The notes below the pieces were generated by a model. That model ran no database searches. It worked only from the letters and a program-made list of their open reading frames with translations, and was not told where the DNA came from. From assembly GCA_965116625.1 (NCBI GenBank), contig OZ220717.1:3720001-3784000 (forward strand): DNA of 64,000 bases, read 5' to 3'. The position numbers and the translations under genes were made by a program. Positions 52,973 to 61,194 of the stretch are shown one piece after another; the first letter of the stretch is position 1, and each line of letters begins with the position of its first letter. This stretch comes from VXNE01 sp965116625. GTDB lineage: Bacteria; Pseudomonadota; Gammaproteobacteria; Pseudomonadales; Azotimanducaceae.

Positions 52973-54187
52973 TCAGCCCGTGCGCAGGCTGGCAAGCTGG
53001 TCGTTGGACCAGATCTTGCGCCTGAACCGGGGGTTCTTCGAGGACATGTCGATCTGGTAGAAGTTCTCGCTCGGTTCGTCTTCGACGCCGGTGATTTCGC
53101 AGAGCTTGCGCGCGAGCCACTTCTCGATCTTCAGCACGACCATTTTCCTTCGCAGCCGGCCCTGCTCGTCCCGGTTGAGCACCGCGGGCAGCGTGTTGAG
53201 CGCCAGAATCTCGTCGATCGCACTGTCCGCCATTTTCTGGCGGCCCTCGTCGCTGGCGTAGAAGTGGGTGACCGCGAACACGAGGCGGCCGGGATTGACC
53301 CGCTTCAGGAACCGGCAGGTCTCCACCAGCGTGGAGCCGGTGCGCACCATGTCGTCGAACAGCACGATGTCGTGGCCTTCGAAGTCGTCGAAACTCGAAC
53401 CGCTGCCCTCGTACAGCGAGATCTCCACGTCGCGTTCGCCGGAACGCTCCTTCTCGAGCAGGATGCACTTGACCTTCGGCAGCCCCAGTGACGAGGCCAT
53501 CTCCAGCACGAACTCGCGCGCGCCCTGGTCCGGCGCGCACAGCGCGAGCCCTTCTCCGTTCGGCCCGTACCGGACGATGTCCGAGTTCAGCAGGTAATCG
53601 ACGTAGATCTCGTGGGGCAACAGGTGGTGATAGCCGCCGTCGAAGATCTGGGCGAACACCGATCGCACCGCATGGGAGTGGTTGTGCACCGTCACGACGC
53701 GGTCGACGCCGGCCAGCTTCAGCATCTGGGCATAGAGCATCACGGAGAAGGGTTGGCCGTCGAACTTCTTCAGGTCTTTCTGGTCGCGTTCAAAAGGGGT
53801 ACTGCCGAGTTCCGGCCTGGGACCACGGTCCTGCGCGCTGTAGTACAGGTCCGGCTCCACCAGGATGACTTCCGCCGCGCCGTTCTCCTTGGCGGCGCGC
53901 GATATGAGCATGTTGCGCATGGCGAGGTTCTGGCGGCTCACGACGCGGTTCGAGGTGCTGACGATGACCACGGTCTTCCCGACCAGCTTGTTGCCGATAT
54001 GGGTGAAGTCGTTCTCGTCGGAGATGAAGCGCGGGCAGAACTCCGAATTGGCGAACTGCTTCATGCTGATGAGGTCGGCGACATCGTCGGTCTGGCCGAA
54101 GGCAAAGGCCACGTCGATGGCGAAGGGATCGTCGGAAGTGTTGCCGACGACGATGACGTCCGATCGCTTGGGTCTCGATTCGCTCAT
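52973..54187 (-). CDS. Ribose-phosphate pyrophosphokinase-family protein
   Basis: This 404-residue protein has the tandem phosphoribosyltransferase fold of PRPP synthetases: FCPRFISDENDF near residue 50, an early loop VEPDLYYSAQDRGPRPE in the place of the catalytic flexible loop, and the PRPP loop DIVLFDDMVRTGSTLVETC near residue 275. It is about 90 residues longer than standard Prs (~315), with a C-terminal extension (SSKNPRFRRKIWSNDQL). The start ATG 54187 gives MSESRPKRSD. It would make PRPP from ribose-5-phosphate and ATP; being longer, it may be a specialised paralogue. Confidence 0.8.
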   Translation of the reverse strand: MSESRPKRSDVIVVGNTSDDPFAIDVAFAFGQTDDVADLISMKQFANSEFCPRFISDENDFTHIGNKLVGKTVVIVSTSNRVVSRQNLAMRNMLISRAAKENGAAEVILVEPDLYYSAQDRGPRPELGSTPFERDQKDLKKFDGQPFSVMLYAQMLKLAGVDRVVTVHNHSHAVRSVFAQIFDGGYHHLLPHEIYVDYLLNSDIVRYGPNGEGLALCAPDQGAREFVLEMASSLGLPKVKCILLEKERSGERDVEISLYEGSGSSFDDFEGHDIVLFDDMVRTGSTLVETCRFLKRVNPGRLVFAVTHFYASDEGRQKMADSAIDEILALNTLPAVLNRDEQGRLRRKMVVLKIEKWLARKLCEITGVEDEPSENFYQIDMSSKNPRFRRKIWSNDQLASLRTG

Positions 54188-54369
54188 CGTTGGCGCCACC
54201 GTCCGGAACTTCGATACACAATGTGAATCACGCGGGCGCGAAGGTCAACCGATAACGGCGCCAGTTGGCGTACGGTCCCGCCACCGTCTCCCAGACGCTC
54301 GTGTTAACTGGTTGACTGGCGGCGGGAAGGTGGCAAAGTGGCCGCAATCCTGACGCCTATCGAGAAGCC

Positions 54370-55407
54370 ATGAGAACCAGCCAGACGAGCCGCCGAACCT
54401 TCGTACAACTCCTCGCGATGCTCGCCGCGGGCAGCCAGGCCCTGTGGCGGACGCGCGATGTCCATGCGGCCATCGAGACGGCCAGGGACACCGCCCCGGA
54501 CGCGGTCCCCTGGCCAGAGATGACCTACCGGGTCCTGGGCCGCACGGGCTACAACGCCAGCCGGCTCGTGTTCGGGTGCGGCGCTGCGCTATCCAGGCAG
54601 CCGCAGGACGAATTGCTCGAACGCGCCTTCGAAGCGGGTGTCAACGTTTTCGACGTCGGAACCAGCCGCTACTACCGGGCAGCCGAGCGCAACATGCGGG
54701 GCTTCGTCGCGCGCCATCGCGACGATATCTTCCTGATTTCGAAGGCCATGACCGGGATCGATGCGGATCCCGAGGACGAGATTTCCGTGGCCGACGCGCG
54801 CAAGGCGGCAAAGACATGGACGGCGTTGATGGAGGAAAGCCTGTCGGAGCTCGACACCGACCACGTGGACGCGTACTACCAGATGGGCGCGAACAACCCG
54901 CGCATGGTCCGCTCCGAGGAGATGCACGAGGCCTTCCTCGCCGCCAGGCAGGCCGGCAAGGTGTCCCACTACGGCGTCAGCACGCACGAGAACGCGGCCC
55001 GCGTGCTCGAAGCCGCGACCGAGACCGGCTGGTTCAGTCTCGCCATGATCGCCGTGACCCCGGCCGGCTGGTACGACTGGAAGAGCCGCAACATCCTCGA
55101 CGGCACGCCCGACATGAAGGCGATTCGACCGATGCTCGACAAGGCGCGCGCCGCCGGCATCGGCCTGATCGGCATGAAGGCCGGGCGCCTGCTCGCGGGC
55201 CGCGGATGGCTCGGGCAAGGCAATCTCAACGCGTTTGACCGCCACTACAACGACAAGCTGCTGCGCGCGAATCTCTCGGACTTCCAGCGCAGCTACGCCT
55301 ACGTGCTGGAGAACGGTCTCGACGTCGTCAATGCGGACATGCAGAGCTATGCCGCATTGAAGGAGAACTACGCGGCGGCCGCCACGGCGGAACGATACGT
55401 CGCGTGA
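54370..55407 (+). CDS. Aldo/keto reductase with Tat signal
   Basis: This 345-residue protein's N-terminus has a twin-arginine motif (SRRTFVQLLAMLAAGSQA), so it is probably exported folded. It then has the AKR barrel: RVLGRTGYNASRLVFGCG, VNVFDVGTSRYY, DHVDAYYQMG and SHYGVSTHENAARVL. The usual catalytic tyrosine appears in the SRYYRAAE segment. The stop overlaps the amidase start (GTGA). Export with an NAD(P)H-type fold is unusual, but such Tat-AKRs are known in proteobacteria. Confidence 0.83.
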   Translation: MRTSQTSRRTFVQLLAMLAAGSQALWRTRDVHAAIETARDTAPDAVPWPEMTYRVLGRTGYNASRLVFGCGAALSRQPQDELLERAFEAGVNVFDVGTSRYYRAAERNMRGFVARHRDDIFLISKAMTGIDADPEDEISVADARKAAKTWTALMEESLSELDTDHVDAYYQMGANNPRMVRSEEMHEAFLAARQAGKVSHYGVSTHENAARVLEAATETGWFSLAMIAVTPAGWYDWKSRNILDGTPDMKAIRPMLDKARAAGIGLIGMKAGRLLAGRGWLGQGNLNAFDRHYNDKLLRANLSDFQRSYAYVLENGLDVVNADMQSYAALKENYAAAATAERYVA

Positions 55408-56831
55408 GCGACGACGATCTCTGTCTCGCCCCCGCGACGAAACTCGCGGCATGGGTCCGGGCGAAGCGGGTCTCGCCGACGGAGATCGTCCGCGCGGTGC
55501 TCGACCGCATTGATCGCCTCGACGCCGGAATCAACGCGTTCGCCCAACTGACACCGGACCTCGCCCTCGAGATGGCGAGCGAGGCGGAGAAGGCGTTGGC
55601 CCGGGGGGAGGCAACGGGCGTATTGCATGGCGTCCCGGTAACCATCAAGGACCTGTTCGATCTCGAAGGGTACCCGACGGAACGGGGCTCGTTCGCGCTC
55701 GCAGGGCACATCGCGGACAGCGACTCGCCGGTCACCGAGCGGCTCAAGGGCGCCGGTGCCGTGATCATCGGCAAGACCACCACCTCCGAGTTCGGCTGGA
55801 CCGGTATGAGCCGTTCTCCCCGCACAGGCATCACCCACAACCCCTGGAAGCGCGGCTTCAATGCCGGCGGGTCGTCAGCCGGCGCGGCGGCGGCCGCAGC
55901 GATGAGTTTCGGCCCGCTGCACCAGGGTTCGGACGGCGCCGGTTCCATCCGCATGCCATCGCATTTCTGCGGCGTGTTCGGCCTCAAGCCCACCTGGGGA
56001 CGGATACCGCACGTGCCGGTGCGCAACAGCGACAACGTCTCCCATGTCGGACCGCTCTCGCGGACCGTTGCGGACGCCGCCCTGTTCCTCGACGCGACCG
56101 CTGGCGTCCATCCGTTCGATCATACGAGTCTCGCGGATTCGGGCGACACGTTCTCGGCCGGCCTCGCCGGGGACCTCGGCGAACTGAAGATCGGTTTCAG
56201 CCCCGACCTCGGCCATGCCCGGGTCGACAGGGAGGTGGCCGACCTGGCCGAGCGGGCGGCACGCGATTTCGAGTCATTCGGATGCCACCTCGATCACGTC
56301 CAGCCGTCCTGGGGCAAGGACGGCCCCGAGATCGCCCGGTTCTTCTGGGCGGTCCACGAGTCGCCGCTCGCGGTACACATCGAAGGTTTCGAGGACAGAA
56401 TGGACCCTGGTCTCGTCGCCTGCATCCGCGCCGGCAGCGGACACGGCGCCGAGACCTATCTCGCCATGCGCGCCCGCAAGCTCGATTACATCGAACGCAT
56501 CCATCGGTTCATGGCCGACTGGGACCTTCTATTGACCCCGTCGGTCTCGGTTGCCGCATTTCCCGCCGAGAGGCTGCAGCCGAAACACTGGCCCGACCAC
56601 CGGTGGGACTGGCTGTCCTGGTCGGAGTTCTGCTACCCCTTCAACATGAGCGGCTTGCCGGCAGCCAGCGTGCCTTGCGGCTTTACCGACGCTGGCCTGC
56701 CCGTGGGTCTGCAGATCGTCGGCAGGCGCGCTGCCGACCGCCTGGTGCTGCGCGCGGCGGCAGCCTTCGAGCGCACCCGACCCTGGGCGCAACTACCTTC
56801 GCTGGCCACGCACAACCCCGATCCGGAATGA
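55404..56831 (+). CDS. Amidase-signature hydrolase
   Basis: This 475-residue protein has the Ser-cisSer-Lys triad: lysine in VTIKDLFDLEG, GGSSAGAAAAAAM with the cis-serine, and GSDGAGSIRMPSHF with the nucleophile. The family cleaves amide bonds (GatA-like, but here without GatC/B genes). The start GTG 55404 overlaps the AKR stop. A permease gene starts 15 bp after its stop, which suggests import and hydrolysis of a nucleobase-like or amide compound (inference). Confidence 0.87.
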   Translation: MSDDDLCLAPATKLAAWVRAKRVSPTEIVRAVLDRIDRLDAGINAFAQLTPDLALEMASEAEKALARGEATGVLHGVPVTIKDLFDLEGYPTERGSFALAGHIADSDSPVTERLKGAGAVIIGKTTTSEFGWTGMSRSPRTGITHNPWKRGFNAGGSSAGAAAAAAMSFGPLHQGSDGAGSIRMPSHFCGVFGLKPTWGRIPHVPVRNSDNVSHVGPLSRTVADAALFLDATAGVHPFDHTSLADSGDTFSAGLAGDLGELKIGFSPDLGHARVDREVADLAERAARDFESFGCHLDHVQPSWGKDGPEIARFFWAVHESPLAVHIEGFEDRMDPGLVACIRAGSGHGAETYLAMRARKLDYIERIHRFMADWDLLLTPSVSVAAFPAERLQPKHWPDHRWDWLSWSEFCYPFNMSGLPAASVPCGFTDAGLPVGLQIVGRRAADRLVLRAAAAFERTRPWAQLPSLATHNPDPE

Positions 56832-56846
56832 CGCCAAGGGATCCCG

Positions 56847-58169
56847 ATGCCGAGCCTTGACCAGTACTTCAGACTGTCCGAACGCGGCTCCGACGTCCGC
56901 ACTGAACTCCGGGCCGGGCTCGCCACCTTTCTCACGATGGCTTACATCGCCTTCGTCAATCCACAGATCCTCGGCGATGCGGGCATGCCCTTCGACGCGG
57001 TCTTTGTCGCGACCTGCGTCGCCGCCGCCATCGCCACGCTCATCATGGGTCTTTACGCCAACTACCCGGTGGCGCTGGCCCCGGGCATGGGCCTCAACGC
57101 GTTCTTCAGCTACGTCGTCGTACTCGAGCTCGGATACCCCTGGGAGGTCGCCCTCGGCGCCGTTTTCTGCTCGGGCATCCTGTTCGTCGTCCTGAGCGTA
57201 CTGCCGGTACGGCGCTGGATCATCGACGCCATCCCGTTCGGACTGAAGATGGGCATCTCGGCGGGTATCGGGTTCTTCCTCGGCATCATCGCGCTCAGGA
57301 ACGCAGGCATCATCGCGCTCAGGAACGCAGGCATCATCACCGCGAGCCCCGCCACCCTGGTCACCTCCGGCGACCTCCTGAGCGCAGCCCCCATTCTCGC
57401 GCTGCTCGGCTTCTGCCTGATCGTCGCGCTGGCTGCGCGACGTATTCCCGGCGCCGCCATCATCGGCGTGCTCGGCGTCACTGCGGCGGGGATCGCCATG
57501 GGCGTCTCCGAGTGGCATGGCCTCGTGGCAGCGCCGCCCAATCCCGCTCCCACCCTGCTGGCACTGGACGTTGCCGGGGCGCTGCAGGTCGGCATGATCA
57601 GCATCATCCTGACATTTCTGATCGTCGACCTGTTCGACACCACGGGCACGCTGATCGGCGTTGCCAAACAGGCGAACCTCCTCGACGCCGAGGGGCGCCT
57701 GCCCGGGATCAAGCGGGCGGTGATCGCGGACTCCGGCGGAACCGTCGCCGGCACCTTGCTCGGGACGTCGTCGGTGACGAGCTATATCGAAAGCGGGGCC
57801 GGCACGAGCGCCGGCGGACGCACGGGGCTGACGGCCGTAGCGGTGGCCGTCCTGTTCCTGCTCTGCCTTTTCTTCGCGCCCCTGGCCCAGTCGATCCCGG
57901 CCTACGCGACCGCGCCGGCCATCCTCTACGTCGCCTGCCTGATGGCAAGGGCGCTGGTGGACATCGACTGGCCCGAGATAACGGAGTCCGCACCCGCCGT
58001 GATCACGGCGATGGCCATTCCGCTGACGTTCTCCATCGCTGACGGCATCGGCATCGGCTTCCTCACCTACGTGGTCGTCAAGCTCCTGGCCGGGCGTTTC
58101 CGCGACTGCTCGCCCGCCCTGATCGCCGTTGCGGTGCTGTTCGCGGCGAAGTTTGCGCTGCTGGACTGA
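56847..58169 (+). CDS. NCS2-family (AzgA-like) purine permease
   Basis: This 440-residue membrane protein with about 12-14 hydrophobic segments is an adenine/guanine/hypoxanthine:H+ symporter of the AzgA type. LATFLTMAYIAFVNPQIL, ALAPGMGLNAFFSYVVV, VDLFDTTGTLIGVAKQANL and GTSSVTSYIESGAGTSAGGR are family signatures. After GFFLGIIALRNAG an exact 8-residue unit is repeated (57282-57338), which lengthens a transmembrane helix or loop next to the substrate-binding region and may harm function. The start ATG 56847 follows AAGGGA. Confidence 0.88.
   Translation: MPSLDQYFRLSERGSDVRTELRAGLATFLTMAYIAFVNPQILGDAGMPFDAVFVATCVAAAIATLIMGLYANYPVALAPGMGLNAFFSYVVVLELGYPWEVALGAVFCSGILFVVLSVLPVRRWIIDAIPFGLKMGISAGIGFFLGIIALRNAGIIALRNAGIITASPATLVTSGDLLSAAPILALLGFCLIVALAARRIPGAAIIGVLGVTAAGIAMGVSEWHGLVAAPPNPAPTLLALDVAGALQVGMISIILTFLIVDLFDTTGTLIGVAKQANLLDAEGRLPGIKRAVIADSGGTVAGTLLGTSSVTSYIESGAGTSAGGRTGLTAVAVAVLFLLCLFFAPLAQSIPAYATAPAILYVACLMARALVDIDWPEITESAPAVITAMAIPLTFSIADGIGIGFLTYVVVKLLAGRFRDCSPALIAVAVLFAAKFALLD
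57282..57338 (+). repeat. 24-bp in-frame tandem duplication in the permease gene
   Basis: GGCATCATCGCGCTCAGGAA (24-bp unit to ...CGCA) occurs twice in exact copy (57282-57305 and 57306-57329), with the first 9 bases of a third. The protein gains an extra IIALRNAG. Related permeases carry this unit once. Confidence 0.85.
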
Positions 58170-58197
58170 GGTCCAAGGGCAAGTCCCTATCGGGGGC

Positions 58198-58617
58198 CTA
58201 TGGCAACACCACCACCGCGTGACCCGGACAGGTCGGGACGCCGTCCTGGTTGACCACGTTGATGTCCAGTCGCACGCGCTGCTCGCCGTCCTCGATCACC
58301 TTCTCCGTGACCTCGCCGACGACGGTCAGCACATCGTCCTTGCAGTTGAGCACGCGGTGCTGGCAGCCAGCTTCGCGGACGATGCCCTCGTCGCCGGTCC
58401 AGTCGTGCAGCGCGTTGACGATATAGGCGTAGCGAAGATTGCCCATGCCGAAGGCCCCCTTCGGGTTGCCGGCGGCGCGCCCCGCCGCGTCGTCCATGTG
58501 GAACGGCACGAACTCGTGGTTGACGGCGGCGTACCGGTTCCATTCCGGGAAGCTCGTCTGGCGCGACCACTCCGGAAGCCGATCGCCCACCTGGATGTCC
58601 TTGAATCGCAAGCTCAT
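58198..58617 (-). CDS. MaoC-like hotdog dehydratase
   Basis: This 139-residue protein has a MaoC-type hotdog fold: SLRFKDIQVGDRLPEWSRQT, HEFVPFHMDDAAGRAAG and GMGNLRYAYIVNALHDW. It probably hydrates or dehydrates an acyl-CoA double bond. It follows the FAS1-like dehydratase on the same strand with 10 bp between, and the two probably form a heteromer that makes one complete hydratase. Confidence 0.8.
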   Translation of the reverse strand: MSLRFKDIQVGDRLPEWSRQTSFPEWNRYAAVNHEFVPFHMDDAAGRAAGNPKGAFGMGNLRYAYIVNALHDWTGDEGIVREAGCQHRVLNCKDDVLTVVGEVTEKVIEDGEQRVRLDINVVNQDGVPTCPGHAVVVLP

Positions 58618-58627
58618 GGGCGTCTCC

Positions 58628-59122
58628 TCAAAAACGCACGCCGATGGACAGGCGCGTCCGCACGTGTTCGTCGTTCTGGTTGCGCCACTCGATCTCGGAG
58701 CGCACGAAGAGCGTGTGGCCGAGCCGGCCTTCCTGCTCCCACCAGCCGATGAGGCGGCTGCGTTCCGTGATCACGTCGCCCGCTCGCATCGGCACCCCGT
58801 AGGTGTCCGTCTGGCCACCGTTCATTCCGGTCACCGCAGAGCCGTCGGGACGCTGTCCCCGCATGCTCAACCTAGCGGATGGGCCGCGATCGAAGGACCA
58901 CGCGAAGGGATTGAAGTCCGGCGGCGCGATGATCCCGCCCCAGCGGGTCGTCGCCGCGTATTCCGGATCCCAGTAGATGCGCGGGGGTTTCTCCGGATAG
59001 AACGTGGCTATCGACCAGCGCCGGATATCCGTCTCGGTGATAGGGGGCGAGGTGCGCTTCTCTCCCCACTTGCCCTGCGCCGCGCGCATCGTGTCCGTGA
59101 CATAGGTCACACCGCCGATCAT
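58628..59122 (-). CDS. FAS1-like/MaoC-N dehydratase subunit
   Basis: This 164-residue protein is the N-terminal-type hotdog partner: TDIRRWSIATFYPEKPPRIYWD, GGIIAPPDFNPFAWSFD and DVITERSRLIGWWEQEGRLGHTLFV. Proteins of this pair split the two hotdog halves of enoyl-CoA or mesaconyl-CoA-type hydratases. ATG 59122 gives a complete protein. Its gene precedes the MaoC gene by 10 bp. The 198-bp gap to the Uma2 gene shows no other ORF that I can support. Confidence 0.78.
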   Translation of the reverse strand: MIGGVTYVTDTMRAAQGKWGEKRTSPPITETDIRRWSIATFYPEKPPRIYWDPEYAATTRWGGIIAPPDFNPFAWSFDRGPSARLSMRGQRPDGSAVTGMNGGQTDTYGVPMRAGDVITERSRLIGWWEQEGRLGHTLFVRSEIEWRNQNDEHVRTRLSIGVRF

Positions 59123-59320
59123 GGCGCGACCGCAGCCAGGACTATGCGTCCGACGACGCAGAAGTTGCTCAACCGGTCTTTCATTCGGGGCGAAAAGTCT
59201 ACTGCATTCATCATGCCCCGTCCGTCACTTGACCCGCCGTCTCACCCCCCGGTCACATTGAGTTCACGAATACGGCCATGCTACGTTCGCCGCCAGCCTT
59301 ACCCAATCGAGGCGCAGCCA

Positions 59321-59983
59321 ATGCACGAAGCTGTTCCCGACCCCTCGGTCGTTGAGTACCCCACATCGGACGGCAAGCCCTTGGCGGAGACCGACCTGCA
59401 CTTCGACCGCGTGACCTATGCGGCCCACGCCCTGAAGGTCCGCTATGCCGACACGCCGGACGTCTACGTCGGCGCGAACATGCTCGTATACGACGAGCCG
59501 GGCAATCCGCGCCGGCACCTGGCGCCGGACGTGTTCGTGGTGTTCGGCGTGCCGAACCACCGCCGCGACCTGTTCAAGATCTGGGAGGAGAAGCCGCCGT
59601 CCTTCGTGCTGGAGGTCACGTCCAAAAGCACCCGGCACGAGGACATGCGCACCAAGCGGCAGCGCTATGCCGCCTGGGGCGTGGCAGAGTACTTCCTCTA
59701 CGACCCGCGCTCGGAATACCTGGCGCCACCTTTCCAGGGCCTCACGTTGCGGGAAGGGGTGTACCAGTCGATGCAGCTCAGGAGATTCCCGGATGGCCGA
59801 CGCGGCTACTTGAGCCAGGTGCTCGGCATCCACCTGTACCTCAAGGGCTCGGAACTGCGGCTATTCGATCCTGCGGCGGGGCGTGATCTGCGCACCTACG
59901 AGGAGGCGGAACGCGCCGCACTGGAAGCGCAACGCGAAATTGCCGAGTTGAGAGCGCGGATCCGCGGCCTGACGGGAGAATGA
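59321..59983 (+). CDS. Uma2-family (DUF820) putative nuclease
   Basis: This 220-residue protein has a PD-(D/E)XK-type fold: LAPDVFVVFGVPNHRRD, PPSFVLEVTSKSTRHEDM and KRQRYAAWGVAEYFLYDP match the conserved Uma2 segments. Its biological role is unknown; the family is abundant in cyanobacteria and often patchily distributed. A C-terminal coiled coil (residues ~195-218, EEAERAALEAQREIAELRAR) is visible. Confidence 0.83.
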   Translation: MHEAVPDPSVVEYPTSDGKPLAETDLHFDRVTYAAHALKVRYADTPDVYVGANMLVYDEPGNPRRHLAPDVFVVFGVPNHRRDLFKIWEEKPPSFVLEVTSKSTRHEDMRTKRQRYAAWGVAEYFLYDPRSEYLAPPFQGLTLREGVYQSMQLRRFPDGRRGYLSQVLGIHLYLKGSELRLFDPAAGRDLRTYEEAERAALEAQREIAELRARIRGLTGE

Positions 59984-60042
59984 ACCGGCGCTTGCACTGA
60001 CCGCCGCTCTGTCACGGCGGGGCAGGTCTTGCATGGATGTAC

Positions 60043-60119
60043 GCCTCCAGCGAGGGGGGCAACGCGGGCACTTCCCTACGCGTCAACAGTCGGGGAGCAT
60101 TCCCCGGCTGAAGGCTCCT
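60043..60119 (-). repeat. Full copy C of the 77-bp palindromic repeat
   Basis: Its reverse complement matches 42151-42227 at about 70 of 77 positions without gaps. It includes the first bases of the korB stop codon region (TAG 60120-60118), so the hairpin directly follows that gene and may act as a transcription terminator there. Confidence 0.75.
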
Positions 60120-61173
60120 ATCTGAACCCTGCGTTGATCCCCTCCAGCGCGTCCTGGCCCGGGCAAAGCTCCGCCTCGCCCAGCATGCTGAGCGGCGTGT
60201 CCACCGTGTCCAGGATCTCGTGGCAGTCGGTGCCGTCGCTGTCGACGTACAGCAGCCCTGTCACCACCTCGCCGTCGAGGGCGGCCTGCTGCAGGTGGGT
60301 CAGTGCAGCCGCGCGGTTGTGCGGATCGTAGTCCTCTTCGAGTTTCCGCAGGTGCAGTTCGGAACCGTCCGGCATCCGAACGACCTCGCGTTCGCCAGGA
60401 CCATAGTCCGCGGTGATTTCTTCGTGCGGCGAGACAAAGTCGGTCGCGACGACGCTCGCGGCATGACTCCGCGTGAATTCGTAGCTCTTGGTGGAACCGT
60501 TGTGGTTGTTGAAGGCCACGCACGGTGAAATCACGTCGATGAAGGAGAAACCCCGGTGCATCAGACCTGCCTTGATCAGGGGTACGAGCTGGCCCTTGTC
60601 GCCGGAGAAGCTGCGCGCCACGAAGCCGGCGCCGATATCCAGCGCCATGGAGACCAGGTCGATGGGCTCATACAGGTTCGGCACGCCTCGCTTGCTGGTC
60701 GATCCCTTGTCGTTGGTGGCCGAAAACTGCCCCTTGGTCAGGCCGTAGGTGCCGTTGTTGTCGACGATGTAGAGCATGTTGATCCGACGCCGAACGATGT
60801 GCGCGAACTGTCCTATCCCGATCGAGGCCGAGTCGCCGTCTCCGGAGACGCCGATGCAGTAGAGGCTCCGGTTCGCCAGGTTCGCGCCGGTCGCGACCGA
60901 TGGCATGCGGCCGTGGACGGCGTTGAATCCGTGGGAGTTGCCCAGGAAGTAGTTCGGCGTCTTCGATGAACAGCCGATGCCGGAGAGCTTTGCGAACCTG
61001 TGCGGCGGGATCGCCAGCTCGGCGCAGGCCTGGATCAGGGCGGAGCTTACCGAGTCATGTCCGCAACCGGCGCACAGCGTGGACACGAGGCCCTCATAGT
61101 CGCGTCGGTTGAGCCCGATCTCGTTCAACGGGAGCTTCGGATGATGGACTTCCGGTTTGGCTACGAATGTCAT
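60118..61173 (-). CDS. korB: 2-oxoacid:ferredoxin oxidoreductase subunit beta
   Basis: This 351-residue protein has the TPP-binding beta subunit fold: TLCAGCGHDSVSSAL, LSGIGCSSKTPNYFLG, and GDGDSASIGIGQFAHIVRRR with later NNGTYGLTKGQFSAT. The cysteine residues CAGCGH are typical of KorB/PorB. It oxidatively decarboxylates 2-oxoglutarate or another 2-oxoacid, reducing ferredoxin. Its stop lies inside the palindromic repeat. It is 21 bp after korA. Confidence 0.88.
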   Translation of the reverse strand: MTFVAKPEVHHPKLPLNEIGLNRRDYEGLVSTLCAGCGHDSVSSALIQACAELAIPPHRFAKLSGIGCSSKTPNYFLGNSHGFNAVHGRMPSVATGANLANRSLYCIGVSGDGDSASIGIGQFAHIVRRRINMLYIVDNNGTYGLTKGQFSATNDKGSTSKRGVPNLYEPIDLVSMALDIGAGFVARSFSGDKGQLVPLIKAGLMHRGFSFIDVISPCVAFNNHNGSTKSYEFTRSHAASVVATDFVSPHEEITADYGPGEREVVRMPDGSELHLRKLEEDYDPHNRAAALTHLQQAALDGEVVTGLLYVDSDGTDCHEILDTVDTPLSMLGEAELCPGQDALEGINAGFR

Positions 61174-61194
61174 GGTCGGCCAGCTCCTTCTGAC

